DNA of 64,000 bases. Source: Euphorbia lathyris. Lineage: Eukaryota; Streptophyta; Magnoliopsida; Malpighiales; Euphorbiaceae. Shown piece by piece: positions 45,192 through 56,616 of the stretch. Position 1 is the stretch's first letter. Each line of letters starts with the position of its first letter. Made by a program: the position numbers and the translations under genes. A model generated the notes under the pieces. It made no database searches. It was not told where the DNA came from and saw only the letters and a program-made list of their open reading frames with translations. The DNA is taken from the NCBI RefSeq assembly GCF_963576675.1, contig NC_088918.1, forward strand, positions 39,341,501-39,405,500, in the 5' to 3' direction.

Positions 45192-45560
45192 ATATTTATG
45201 TTATTTTGTATATAAAAATTTAATTTGATACTCCCTACAAAATTTAGTCCTGATACCTAATCTCATTTATATATAAAAAGTTACTTGAACTTTAATGTGA
45301 CACTTTATATATCAACTGGTCACATAGATGAAAAATATCACCCAATAATTTGGTAGTCGCCCTCAAAAATCCAGTACAACACTTCTCCACTTCTTACTAG
45401 ATAGAAATTGGTCAGATTTCAAAAAAGAAAAAAATTAACAGGAGGACTCCAATATTTTAGAAGCCTTGAACATTGGATAAAAAAAACCAAATAAAAATCA
45501 AACTTCGAGACAATCTGCAAATAAATGAAACGGTTATAGCAATCATATTTTTTTTTTTTT

Positions 45561-45900
45561 AATGTAAACTACAAAAATAACATATGGTTTAACCTTTTTG
45601 TAAATGCAGTCTTATGGGTTAAAAACTTTCTAACGGAGATTTGTGATAGTTTGCAAACTCATGCATTCGGTAAAAATTGCTATTATGTATATTTACTTTA
45701 AAGTGGTGCGATTTAGATAAGTTATAAAGCCTGATTTTATAAATTACCACGTATATAAGATCTTACTTTGTAAATTAATTAAGCCACAAATAGTTTTTTT
45801 ACCGAAAAATTGCACAAACCAAATACCCTTATTTAAAAGTTTTTAAACTATAAGATTGCGTTTGCAAATCGGCCAAACTACAATTTTGTTTTTTACTTTA
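45561..45900. mobile_element. Possible foldback MITE
   Basis: Left AATGTAAACTACAAAAATAA and GTCTTATGGGTTAAAAACTT mirror the right-hand ACTTTAATG, AACTACAATTTTG and AAGTTTTTAAACTATAAGAT regions. The match is degenerate; the ends are approximate. Confidence 0.45.
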
Positions 45901-46007
45901 ATGTAATGTTAAGAGAGAAGTTGTAAAATAAATTTTGGAAGCCCCATGTTGTATTATCCTTGTTGAGGTGCATTAATTAAAAAGAAAGACGGTGTATCCT
46001 ATTATTG

Positions 46008-46396
46008 GCCCTGTTTGGTAAAGAGCGTTTTGGGATAAAAAGAGCGGTTTTGACCAATTTTAGAGGTTTGACCATTGAAACCGCTGATTGGAGTGTTTGG
46101 TGGAGAGAGGTTTGGGAGAGAGTTTTGGGATGAAAACGCTAATTTAGAAAAAGCTCTTAAAAGGAGCTTTTTCAATTAGCGTTTTGCAATATTAAAATTA
46201 ATGGACTTCTTTAACCCTAATAGATAGACTCCATCTTCTCCTGCGCCAAAATTAATGTCCTTATTCGTCTTTTTGCACAAACCGCTATTATCAATCAGCT
46301 AATTTTTACCAAACAGATCTACACAAACAGCTAGTCAAATCAGCTAACAGATAACAGCTAATGTAATCAGCTAACAGCTAATTTCCAAACAGGGCC
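46008..46396. mobile_element. 389-bp MITE
   Basis: Perfect 12-bp terminal inverted repeats GGCCCTGTTTGG / CCAAACAGGGCC, with sub-terminal direct repeats of CAGCTAA type at the right end. GGCCCTGTTTGG ends are common in plant MITEs. Flanks are ATTATT and ATTATC, so the target duplication is not settled. Confidence 0.7.
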
Positions 46397-46429
46397 ATTA
46401 TCAACTTTCAACTCTATTTTTTCATTTTT

Positions 46430-46431
<2 letters not shown>

Positions 46432-46486
<55 letters not shown>
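46432..46486. repeat. (TA)n tract, left of composite element
   Basis: About 27 TA units directly abutting GGGGTGGGATCC. Confidence 0.9.
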
Positions 46487-46489
<3 letters not shown>

Positions 46490-46800
46490 GTGGGATCCAA
46501 TATGACAAGGGTTTAAGGTGTGACAATGAGCTTATTGTGTGACATAACAAAACTACGTAGTTTTGATGATAATTGAAAAGGGTAAGGTGACAAATTTGTA
46601 AATAAAAGGAAATAGAGGATAGAGAAAATTGTTTTATTTCTTTTCTTTAAAATACATTTTTTCGACATTTCTAACCTCGTTTTTCGAAAATTTTTATACT
46701 ATTAGACTCGTTTAAATTAGACGGTCATTTTAAGATCCCTGAAGATCAAGTAAAAAAAATCCGGTGAACGGAATCCGGGTGAGCGTTTTCTGATGAAAAA

Positions 46801-47053
46801 ACGTGCCTAGAAAATTTCCAAAAAATTCCAGAAAATGTAAAACATTATTCTGAGAAACTTTAATTCTTGGAACGAAGTGATATTTCTTACGGTTAAGTCC
46901 CAATAAAACTTGTTCCTTAATTTATCCATTTTACATGCTTAAACAATTTGTTGTGTCAAAACCGTAAGGAATCTCATTTTGAGCCAAGAATTAAAGTTTC
47001 TTAAAATGATGTTTTATATGTTTTGAAATTTTTTGATAATTTTCTGGATACGT
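46801..47053. repeat. AT-rich inverted repeat
   Basis: 94-base arms 46801-46894 and 46960-47053 around a 65-base loop. Shared core GAAACTTTAATTCTTGG and TTACGGTT. About three quarters of positions pair by eye. Confidence 0.75.
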
Positions 47054-47079
47054 TTTTTTGTCCTACTTACATTGTTACG

Positions 47080-47260
47080 ACAGTGTACGAAATTGTTCCA
47101 AATGAGTGTACCATTTGTTCTAACATAATACTTATATTGTTCCAACATAATAAATCAGCGTACCAATTTTTCCAACAAAATAGTTCTATTATTCCAACAT
47201 AATACTTATATTGTTCCAACATAATAAATTAGTCTACCAATTGTTCCAAATCAATTTTAT
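47080..47260. repeat. Direct repeats, about 74 bp
   Basis: AACATAATACTTATATTGTT with the following TCCAACATAATAAAT recurs at an offset of 74 bases. Both copies carry shorter TTGTTCCAACATAATA-type subrepeats. Confidence 0.75.
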
Positions 47261-47350
47261 TAGGGTGTTGTTAAACCCAGCCCCAAATTCCCACCCATAG
47301 CCCCGTGAAAGGACGAAAATACCCTTTTATGGGTTTTGGGGAGGAAAAAA

Positions 47351-47555
47351 CTATTTTTTTTGCTCTCCCGACACGCGGGCGTGTGACTATCACGCCTCAC
47401 CGTGTGGTCGGGCATGATAGCCCCACGCCTCACCGTGTGGTCGGGCGTGATCGCTACACGCCCGACCACACAGTGAGACGTGGGGCTATCACGCCCGACC
47501 ACACGGTGAGGCGTGATAGTCACACGCCCGCGTGTCGGGAGAGCAAAAAAAATAG
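47351..47555. repeat. 205-bp GC-rich palindrome of five 33-bp units
   Basis: The left arm starts CTATTTTTTTTGCTCTCCCG and the right arm ends in its exact inverse. The centre is a 7-base loop at 47450-47456, with only about three mismatches in 99-base arms. Five units of exactly 33 bp start at 47376, 47409, 47442, 47475 and 47508. Because 33 is a multiple of three, both strands stay open here (47305-47559 plus, 47260-47523 minus) and read an 11-residue repeat of TPHRVVGRDS type; I regard these ORFs as by-products. Confidence 0.92.
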
Positions 47556-47875
47556 CTAGTCCGCTATTGAATTAAATCCGTAAATACCTGTTACGTAAAA
47601 AAAATTAGTCCGTTGTTGAATTAAACCCGTAAAAAAATTAGTCCGCTAGTCCATATCTAGACGACGAGCAGGTGACGGGACGGATTTCCCCTCAATAGTA
47701 GGCCGCTCCGTCTATAAAATTACACTAAATTAATCTAAAAATTTAACATATAAATTATAATCGAATTAATATCAAAATTTCATATATAAATTAAACCCCA
47801 AATTAATGTAAACATTTAACAATTTAATTAAAACGTAAATATAATTTTTTTTTTAAAAACATTTCAAAAACCCCT
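47556..47875. other. AT-rich spacer within composite element
   Basis: Contains TTAGTCCGTTGTTGAATTAA- and TTAGTCCGCTAGTCC-type repeats, otherwise AT-rich. No gene. Confidence 0.5.
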
Positions 47876-48073
47876 CGGGCGTATGAACATCACGTCCGAA
47901 CCATAGGTCGGGCGTATGAACATCACGCCCGACCTATGGTGCGGGCGTATGAATATCACGCCCGACCTATGGTGCGGGCGTGATAGCCTCACGCCCGAAC
48001 CACAGGTCGGGCGTGATATTCATACGCCGGAACCGTAGGTCGAGCGCGATGTTCATACGTCCGACTGCGATTC
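47876..48073. repeat. Six-unit 33-bp array of quasi-palindromes
   Basis: Units start at 47876, 47909, 47942, 47975, 48008 and 48041. Each has CGGGCGT and ACGCCCG (or close variants) around a 9-base centre, so each can fold alone. Units 1-3 have ATGAACATC-type centres and units 5-6 the inverse GATATTCAT-type, so the array is also inverted as a whole. Related to the units at 47376-47540. Confidence 0.9.
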
Positions 48074-48516
48074 CGGCGTTTTTAAAAAAATCACCCACAG
48101 ATTCAATTTTTAACTTAAATCAAAAAAACAAAAACGGTAAATCTTATTATTTTCGCTTTCCCTTTACGGTTATTGTTACACTCCATATTTTGGTTCACAA
48201 ATTAGTCCGGATTACATTTTCTGGACATTTTTTTTCTCATAGAAAAACAAATCGCCAGATACTATTCACCGTAACTTTTTTTACCTGAGCTTCTTGGATC
48301 TGAAAATGACCGTCTAATTAAGACGAGTCCAACGATATAAAAGTTTTTGAAAAACGAGGTCGGAAAAGTCGGGAAAATACATTTTAAAGAAAAGAAATAA
48401 AACAATTTTCTCTTTCATTTTATTTACAAATTTGCCACCTTCCCCTGGTTAATTACAAAATTAGTTCTTATCACACAATAAGGCATGTCACACCATAAGG
48501 AATGTGTCATACTTGA

Positions 48517-48522
<6 letters not shown>

Positions 48523-48592
<70 letters not shown>
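48523..48592. repeat. (AT)n tract, right of composite element
   Basis: About 34 AT units. Confidence 0.9.
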
Positions 48593-48594
<2 letters not shown>

Positions 48595-48734
48595 GAATGG
48601 AAATAATAATTATTTAGAAATATGATTTTTAACAATGGCGATCTCAATAATTATTGTAGTTTATTTTTTGGATTGGATGCCCTTTTAAATCGAAGGTCCT
48701 AGGCGGCCGTCTATATCAGCTCCCCCTAGAGCCG

Positions 48735-49039
48735 ACACTAAGAAAAAGTAAGATAGCAATAGTAAAGAATAATATTGTACAAGTAGTCAAAGCATACATT
48801 TTGAGGGAGTGAAGTCTTTTATATAAGAGTGACAAGCCTAATTCTAAATTGGAACAAAGTGACTCTAATCTAAATAGGAGAAAATCCTTAAAGAGACATA
48901 ACTCTCTTTATTTAATAGATAATTGCTTATGCCGGAAATTCCTAATTGGAATAGGATTAGAATACCCTAATCAGGAACGATGGCACTTCTAGAGGGATGA
49001 ACTGCATATCCAATCTTGGTGAGGGAAACTTGTTAATCA
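48735..49039 (+). repeat. Dispersed repeat, copy 1
   Basis: Similar to 59836-60063: AAAGAATAATATTG, ACTCTAATCTAAATAGGA, TTCTAGAGGGA and GTTAATCA occur in the same order. It stops at AATCA where the probable solo LTR begins. Possibly an LTR fragment; no coding content. Confidence 0.65.
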
Positions 49040-49167
49040 TGTTGGGGAGTAATTATCGAAAATCAACGAAGTGTAGTGGAATGCTACCGTTAAAATTTTC
49101 TATAATCCAGTTTGAACCGTGTTAGACTACCATGGATTGAACCTCAAAAATAATTTTAGAACTAAGA

Positions 49168-49718
49168 TGTCACGTCCGTGTCTAAATTTCTAGAATTTAT
49201 ACCTTGATAGTAATATATATTATAATTATTAGGTGTGTGATTTTTAATTTGGTGTTATAGAAAAAGTTTGGGGTTAATTCGATAGTTTTAGGTGTAAATT
49301 AAAAGTTAGGATAAGTTTTAAAAGATTATAGAAAGATATAGGATCAAACGTGATGTTCGTCAAATTTAAGATATATATATATCACAAATGTTTGCGGTGA
49401 TCATTATCTTTGTTTTTTATTTTTCTTTTCTTTTCCTTTTCTAATCTTTTCAGATTCATCAGTTTTCTCTGAACCGTTTTTCCACCGTTTCTTTGATTTA
49501 CGGAGATTCGACCGTCCGAATCACTCGAAATTGAAACTATAACATCCTTATGTATAGATCTAAGTCCTAACCGAAGAGTTTTAAAGTTTCGGCAGTGTTT
49601 GGAGGGAAACGTCTTAGACAGAATTTAGAGGAGAATCGATCGGGTGTATTTTCTTCAATTAGTGACCAAGGTAAATAACTATCAACTATATTTTGAGTAT
49701 TTTGAGTTTTATGTATAT

Positions 49719-49761
<43 letters not shown>

Positions 49762-50940
49762 CAAAGAATTTTCAGAAATTGATATTTTCAGGTTATGCAG
49801 GAATTTTGTAAAATTAGGATTTTTCCTGATTTTGCTTTTTATTGTGAAATTACGGTTCAAATGAAGCTATTGATTATGCTTCTGTGTGAATTTCAGATTT
49901 TACTTGATTATGTTGATTTAAGGCTTGATTTGGTTGATTTACATATATACATATATGTTTTTGGTTGCAATGTATATCTATATTGAACAAAATGAATTTG
50001 ATGATTTCTTACGAATTGTTTTTGGATTGAGAAATCTGTTGCGGTTATTGTTATTATTATTTTGGATTGAAGTCCAAATATGATTTTTATGATCCAAAAG
50101 GGCTACTTGAAGCCAAATGATTTATGGTTATGAAATAGTTTGGAATTTGATTATGAAAGGAAATTTGAGCACGTTATGATTTTATGATTTTATATCCATC
50201 GAGAGTTATCCGGATCGGTGGTTTTATATTTGAAGACCATGTTCACTGAGGGACATGACCTGTGTACACAGTCTGAAGACCTATTGGGTATGGCAGCGAA
50301 GTGTTGGGTAAGACCATATGAGATAGGCAATGTTAAGAGACGTCTCGACTATATATGTGGTTATGGATTGATACTTAAGGGAAGAAACTCGAGGATGGAT
50401 ACAATGTTTTAAGTTCATTTGGATTATGTTTTCGGTTACGATTGATTTTGATATAAGGTTTTACGTTTGATTAAATACGAGTTGGTTTGATAAAACACTT
50501 ATTTGATTACAATATTTTATAAGGTTTTGAACTCAAGAATTGATACAAGATTATATATTTTTATGGTTTTGGTTTACTACTTTGACTATATTATGAACTT
50601 ACGTTTTGAGTATATTTTATAAGATTTGGATTAAATCCCTTTATAAATGTATATATGTAGCTATGTTAAATAAAGTTGGTTTTTATAGCTGATAGTTTCT
50701 TACTGAGATTTTTGTCTCACCTTTTTTAAATGTTTTAATGTTTTTAGGTGAGAAAGTACAGGATATAGAGAAGGTTACCGACCGTTTAGGCGAGGTTTGG
50801 AAGTTGGCTGCTTATTGTTAGAATTATGGTTAGAACTTTGGTATTGCAATTGTGTTAAATTGGAGACTCCTAAGTATTAATTATGATCTTTCTATTTCAC
50901 GCCCGATGCCGATTGAGGTCGTTTAGGGTCGGGTGTGACA
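49168..50940 (+). repeat. LARD 5' LTR
   Basis: TGTCACGTCC to GGGTGTGACA, 1773 bp. It contains (AT)n at about 49722-49759, longer than in the 3' LTR. A 64-residue ORF at 50218 recurs at 54245 and is not a gene. Confidence 0.93.
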
Positions 50941-50943
50941 GTT

Positions 50944-50955
50944 TGGTATCAGAGC
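50944..50955 (+). other. LARD primer-binding site
   Basis: TGGTATCAGAGC, initiator Met tRNA type, three bases after the LTR. Confidence 0.93.
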
Positions 50956-53198
50956 TCTAGGTTAAATTCTTCGGACCTAAGGTTGATAGTAATTGAGGAA
51001 TATCGATATTTGGTAATACCGAAGAACTAATCGATAGTAATTGAGGAATATGAATATTTGGTGATAGCTAAGAAATAATTTGGAATTTTTCGAGGATTGA
51101 GTAACTAGCTAATGAGGTGTAAAAATGAGATTTGATGGTTAGCAATATTTAAGTGTACGAAAAATAGTAAATTATTTGATATTTGGTGATATGAGTTATG
51201 AGTAAGTCATAACATTGAGCTAGAGATATAGAGAATTGTCTATATAATCAGATTCGTATCTGAATCTTATGATGCAATTTTCGACCAGATTTAGGCTGAA
51301 TCTGTCATAGAGTTCTAAATGAAAGTTCTTTATTTTTATCTTACGTTTCCAGGGGTTTCTGAATCGTCTTATTCGGACTCCGTATGAAGAAGTTCGGCTA
51401 TAAACGGAATATGTAGGTCATTTTAGCTCTAAACCAGAATTTGGTTTTTGTTTTGATTTTTCTCCTTAGTATGACTTGGAGTTGATATTTGAGAGTTTAA
51501 TAGTTAGCTTACAAATATACGTATCTCAGATGTTAAGTAAGGTTAGGAGACTTTGAAATGATATGATGAGTTTTGGAGTTAATATATATGTGATTAAGAA
51601 AGCGAAAATGTGAAGATTTCAATTAATTGTTTTGGAGGTTGATTACAAATTGGAGATTATGATAGGAGGTTAACAAGTTATGAAATCTTAATTTGAATAA
51701 ATGATATCCGAATTCAAAGTGCAGATCTATTGTTAAACTTTATCGGGTTGAAGTTTAGAATTATTGAGAGTTATATAAATGATGTTTAGAGAGATACCAA
51801 TGTTAGTGATCAATGAGAAGTAAGGTGGGAGAATATATTAGAGTTCGTGATTTGATGATTAAAGATGACAATTTGGTAAGCTTAAATAGTGTTTAAGGAA
51901 ATAATAAGATATGACTTTTGAGGACAAATTTTTCTGATCTTAAGCACAGTTTGAGATAGGAAATTAAGAGGTAAATATGATATAAGAGTATATAGATGTT
52001 GATAATTGAAATTTTGTATTATATATATTGCTAATAGAAGTTATTTTTAGTTGAAGTTTGTGTGATTATGGTTTAAGTTTATATAAGGATCAAATTGAGT
52101 GTTTATAGGTCAAATAAGGAAATCGAATGATATTATAGATTTATTGACTTTTATGGGTGTAAAGATATTATTTGGAGTTTGGAGGAAAAAAAACATTGAT
52201 TATCGTAATTTAGGTACTCTATCTTCCTTGGTTATATGGTTTGGAGAAAAGATTGAAGTGTCGAGGATATTATATAAAGATCAAATTGAGTAGTTATAGA
52301 TCAAATAAAGAAATTGAATGACATTATAAAAGTTTTAAGCTTTTATTGTGTTTGAGGATATTGCTTGGAGATTTCAAAAACTTTCACATTGCGATTTAAG
52401 TAAATCGTATTTGTTATCCATATAGTTTGATGAGAAACTTAAATTTATTTGGAGTTCTTAATGGGATGTAGGATGATGGGTATAAGAATGATCTATATTG
52501 ATTTTTCTTATTGTAAGGATTTGATTATAGAGGTTTTACGAAAAGAAATAAGTCAAGGTGATATTCATAGAGGAAATATGTTATCGATATAAGGTTTATA
52601 TTTGATTGATGATGATGATTTGGAGTTCATATTCATCATGATTGGAGTGAAAAATTATAGATATAAGTATTATTATGATGAAGTAAGATTATATGCTGAT
52701 GCAAATCATTGATTCGAAATATTTGAAGTTTAAGAAAAATATAATATCATACATATTAGCGGTTCAAAAGTGATATTTTTGAAGTCTATAGAACTTGGAG
52801 ATAGGTGAAATATATTTGATATATATGCAATTGATGGAATCAATTGTGATTTAAATTTATTAAAGTGAGATTTGGTGTATGTTAGGAAAATACGAATATA
52901 AAGTGTATCATATCATATAAAATTGAATATATGATATTTGAAGTTTTATTGTAGATTATGGCGATGGCATTAACTAGGTTGAAATTGAGAGTTACTAAGA
53001 GTTATGTATAAATAATTATTACAGTGATGTGGATATGGATAAAGGATGAAGTTAATGGAAGGAAATATTAGAATTTGTGGTCTTATGATGATTATGAGGA
53101 ATCTTGATAATTTGAAATAACTTCGTAATCTTGGAGATTATTTGAGGAAGAGAATTAAGATAGATTAGAGAATATGAATTTCGTGGACGAAATTTTTT
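50956..53198 (+). other. LARD interior, non-coding
   Basis: AT-rich with no protein domain seen in any frame. A loose direct repeat of about 190 bp starts near 52085 and 52278 (GATCAAATTGAGT). The end contains TTTCGTGGACGAAATTTTTT. Confidence 0.7.
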
Positions 53199-53212
53199 AA
53201 GGTGGGGAGAAT
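53199..53212 (+). other. LARD polypurine tract
   Basis: AAGGTGGGGAGAAT immediately before the 3' LTR. Confidence 0.9.
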
Positions 53213-54968
53213 TGTCACGTCCGTGTCTAAATTTCTAGAATTTATACCTTGATAGTAATATATATTATAATTATTAGGTGTGTGATTTTTAATTTGGTGT
53301 TATAGAAAAAGTTTGGGGTTAATTCGATGGTTTTAGGTGTAAATTAAAAGTTAGGATAAGTTTTAAAAGATTATAAAAAGATGGAGGATCAAACGTGATG
53401 TTCGTTAAATTTGAGATATATATATCTCAAATGTTTGCGGTGATCATTATCTTTGTTTTTTATTTTTCTTTTCTTTTCCTTTTCTAATCTTTTCAGATTC
53501 ATTAGTTTTCTCTGAACCGTTTCTCCACCGTTTCTTTGATTTACGGAGATTCGACATTCCGAATCATTCGAAATTGAAACTATAGCATCCTTATGTATAG
53601 ATCTAAGTCCTAACCGAAGAGTTTTTAAGTTTCGGCAGTGTTTGGAGGGAAACGTCTTAGACAGAATTTAGAGGAGAATCGATCGGGTGTATTTTCTTCA
53701 ATTAGTGACCAAGGTAAATAACTATCAACTATATTTTGAGTATTTTGAGTTTTATGTATATAGATATATATATATATATATATATAATCAAAGAATTTTC
53801 AGAAATTGATATTTTAAGGTTATACAGGAATTTTGTAAAATTAGGGTTTTTCCTGATTTTGCTTTTTATTGTGAAATTACGGTTCAAATGAAGCTATTGA
53901 TTATGCTTCTATGTGAATTTCAGATTTTACTTGATTATGTTGATTTAAGGCTTGATTTGATTGATTTACATATATACATATATGTTTTTGGTTGCAATGT
54001 ATATCTATATTGAACAAAATGAATTTGATGATTTCTTACGAATTGTTTTTGGATTGAGAAATCTGTTGCGGTTATTGTTGTTATTATTTTGGATTGAAGT
54101 CCAAATATGATTTTTATGATCCAAAAGGGCTACTTGAAGCCAACTGATTTATGGTTATGAAATAGTTTGGAATTTGATTATGAAAGGAAATTTGAGCACG
54201 TTATGATTTTATGATTTTATATCCATCGAGAGTTATCCGGATCAGTGGTTTTATATTTGAAGACCATGTTCAGTGAGGGACATGGCCTGTGTACACAGTC
54301 TGAAGACCTATTGGGTATGGCAGCGAAGTGTTGGGTAAGACCATACGGGATATGCAATGTTAAGAGACGTCTCGACTATATATGTGGTTATGGATTGATA
54401 CTTAAGGGGAGAAACTCGAGGATGGATACAATGTTTTAAGTTCATTTGGATTATGTTTTCGGTTACGATTGATTTTGATATAAGGTTTTACGTTTGATTA
54501 AATACGAGTTGGTTTGATAAAACACTTATTTGATTACAATATTTTATAAGGTTTTGAACTCAAGAATGGATACAAGATTATATATTTTTATGGTTTTGGT
54601 TTACTACTTTGACTATATTATGAACTTACGTTTTGAGTATATTTTATAAGGTTTGGATTAAATCCCTTTACAAATGTATATATGTAGCTATGTTAAATAA
54701 AGTTGGTTTTTATAGCTGATAGTTTCTTACTGAGATTTTTGTCTCACCTTTTTTTAAATGTTTTAATGTTTTTAGGTGAGAAAGTACAGGATATAGAGAA
54801 GGTTACCGACCGTTTAGGCGAGGTTTGGAAGTTGGCTGCTTATTGTTAGAATTATGGTTAGAACTTTGGTATTGCAATTGTGTTAAATTGGAGACTCCTA
54901 AGTATTGATTATGATCTTTCTATTTCACGCCCGATGCCGATTGATGTCTTTTAGGGTCGGGTGTGACA
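53213..54968 (+). repeat. LARD 3' LTR
   Basis: 1756 bp copy of 49168-50940; the (AT)n near 53765-53787 is shorter. Followed by the TAAGA duplication. Confidence 0.93.
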
Positions 54969-56616
54969 TAAGATGAGGAACTCACAGGTTTAGTCTCTTC
55001 TAAAGACAGCTGAAGAATTCCATAAGTCGCAAGAATCTCTTCAAAGAGCTCATACACCAACCGTATAGGAACCGAACAGGTACTAGCCAAAATCTGGGAA
55101 TGGAAAAACAAAGAACACTAATGCAGTATATAGGGGGTGGCCGAAATTTGCAGTGCAAAAAGAGACCAGGGTTTTAATTCTTTTAACTTGGTCCTTAAAT
55201 ACCTTTCAGGATTAGATTTAGGTTAAGTGTGGTTAATTTCTAATTGGTCCCTTCCTAATCTCTAATCATAAATATAACCCTACAAATTATATTTAATTCT
55301 GTTAGGATCAATTAAGCCTAATTCAATTAACCCACAATTATTATTAACTCCCTAAAGAATTAAATTGCATTACGGTTAATAACTTATCCTATACAATCTA
55401 ATTAACCAATTGATTAATTAATTACATTTAGAAATTTAATTAATCAACCATAACCAAATTAAATACTAAATTAATTAAATTGTTACATAACAAATAATTA
55501 ATTAATCCATTTAGTTAATTAATTGACAATTAATTAACCTATTCCATTCCAATTAAATACAGTACATGTATTTATAATTATATTCAGTTCCACGAGTTGT
55601 GTGTGCATGATTCTAAAGGTCCATCCTCAGCCATGCATGGGTCTAAAGCCCAATCACCGTAAGTGGGTTCTATTAAACCATTACAGCCCCCGACCGATAC
55701 GAATTATTTCAGCCGTCTATAGAAGACACATGAAACCATCTCTCAATATCTCTTACCAATTGCATATTATAAACCAGAGACATGGTGGTTGGTATTCTTT
55801 GTACAATTTATTATATTTCTTGATCGAAAGTGAACTGATGAATCAGATAAGTAAACTACTTAATAAAGTATGGCTATATACTTCTTCAGTTCCAGTTATC
55901 AAGTGGCCGATGATATCTGCTCACCGTTAGGTGAGTGGTAATTCCTTCACTTCATCTATCCGCAACAACATGTTCAATGATTCACCGAACATATCCATAT
56001 TTGGCATCCTATTACGGACCTGTTAAACGTATATCAAAGTGAACGGAATCTCATGTCATTTACTATAATGAAATCATGTCTGAAGATAATAGAATTCTAC
56101 ACTTAGAACGATTAATGAGACGTCCACCATGAATCTTTCTAGAGCGGATCGGTCGAGTCCCACATTGAGCTACATCAATGCGTACATGTATCTATACCTA
56201 ACTATACAAGTGTTATAGTGGTGCTTCCTATACAACTACACAAATACCGAATACATAGACCCTTAGTTATATTCATTCCCACAAATAGAATAGGCCTCAG
56301 ACAATTATAATTATTAATCAACAGATACTTTATACATGTTTCATAGCACAAGATATAAACATTATGAATTATTGTCTTTATTCATAAAACACTTATACAA
56401 TGTATTCAATAATATATAAAATGTCTAATACATATTACAGAACCAATGCCTATGAACTAGGGGACATAAATAAATCATTGTCTAAGCTCGATTTCCATGT
56501 CTTTATTGAAACATACTCATCAGGAAAATGGCACAATGTGTTTTTATACTCGGCCCTCATTGCTTGCTCGTTGCTTATAAAGCCGAATCAAATTTCAGCT
56601 CTTCCAATGTCCTTGT

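Larger units (their letters stand above)
46487..48522. mobile_element. Composite foldback element between (TA)n tracts
   Basis: Outer arms of about 290 bp (46487-46802 and 48238-48522) are inverse copies: shared words include TTTGTAAATAAAA, AATTGTTTTATTTCTTTTCT and TTAGACGGTCATTTT. Inside, in order: an AT-rich hairpin (46801-47053), 74-bp direct repeats (47080-47260), a GC-rich palindrome of 33-bp units (47351-47555), AT-rich spacer, and a second 33-bp array (47876-48073). Both ends abut long (TA)n. Microsatellite-targeting elements such as rice Micron are known to sit in TA repeats; whether this one is related is only a guess. No transposase is encoded. Confidence 0.7.
49168..54968 (+). mobile_element. 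Non-coding LTR retrotransposon (LARD-like)
   Basis: 5801 bp. LTRs 49168-50940 and 53213-54968, primer site 50944-50955, polypurine tract before 53213, 5-bp duplication TAAGA at 49163-49167 and 54969-54973. The 2.27 kb interior has no ORF of note. TTTCGTGGACGAAATTTTTT and GGTGGGGAGAAT before the 3' LTR are typical of plant Ty3/gypsy (Tekay/Del-like) elements, so it is probably a gypsy derivative mobilised in trans. The LTRs differ by about 2% by eye apart from a microsatellite. Confidence 0.9.
49040..56472 (-). mobile_element. Probable copia solo LTR split by the LARD element
   Basis: 49040 begins TGTTGGGGAG after AATCA (49035-49039). The sequence is interrupted at 49163-49167, resumes at 54974, and runs to about 56472, where AATCATTGTCT follows. 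The related repeat at 60059 reads AATCATTATCT without insertion, which suggests an AATCA duplication. The parts total about 1.6 kb and resemble copia LTRs in layout (TTAATTAA-rich centre). The right end lacks the expected CCCCAACA, so the edge is degraded. Confidence 0.45.

Noticed and set aside
47260..47559. Overlapping ORFs on both strands (84 and 87 codons) with 11-residue repeats
   Set aside because: They arise from a palindromic 33-bp array whose period is a multiple of three; there is no start context or domain, so I do not call a gene.
46432..48592. CRISPR-like array
   Set aside because: The 33-bp units are contiguous without spacers and lie in plant nuclear DNA.
50218..50412. 64-codon ORF, repeated at 54245-54439
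   Set aside because: Inside the LARD LTR; no domain, and the repetition reflects the LTR pair.
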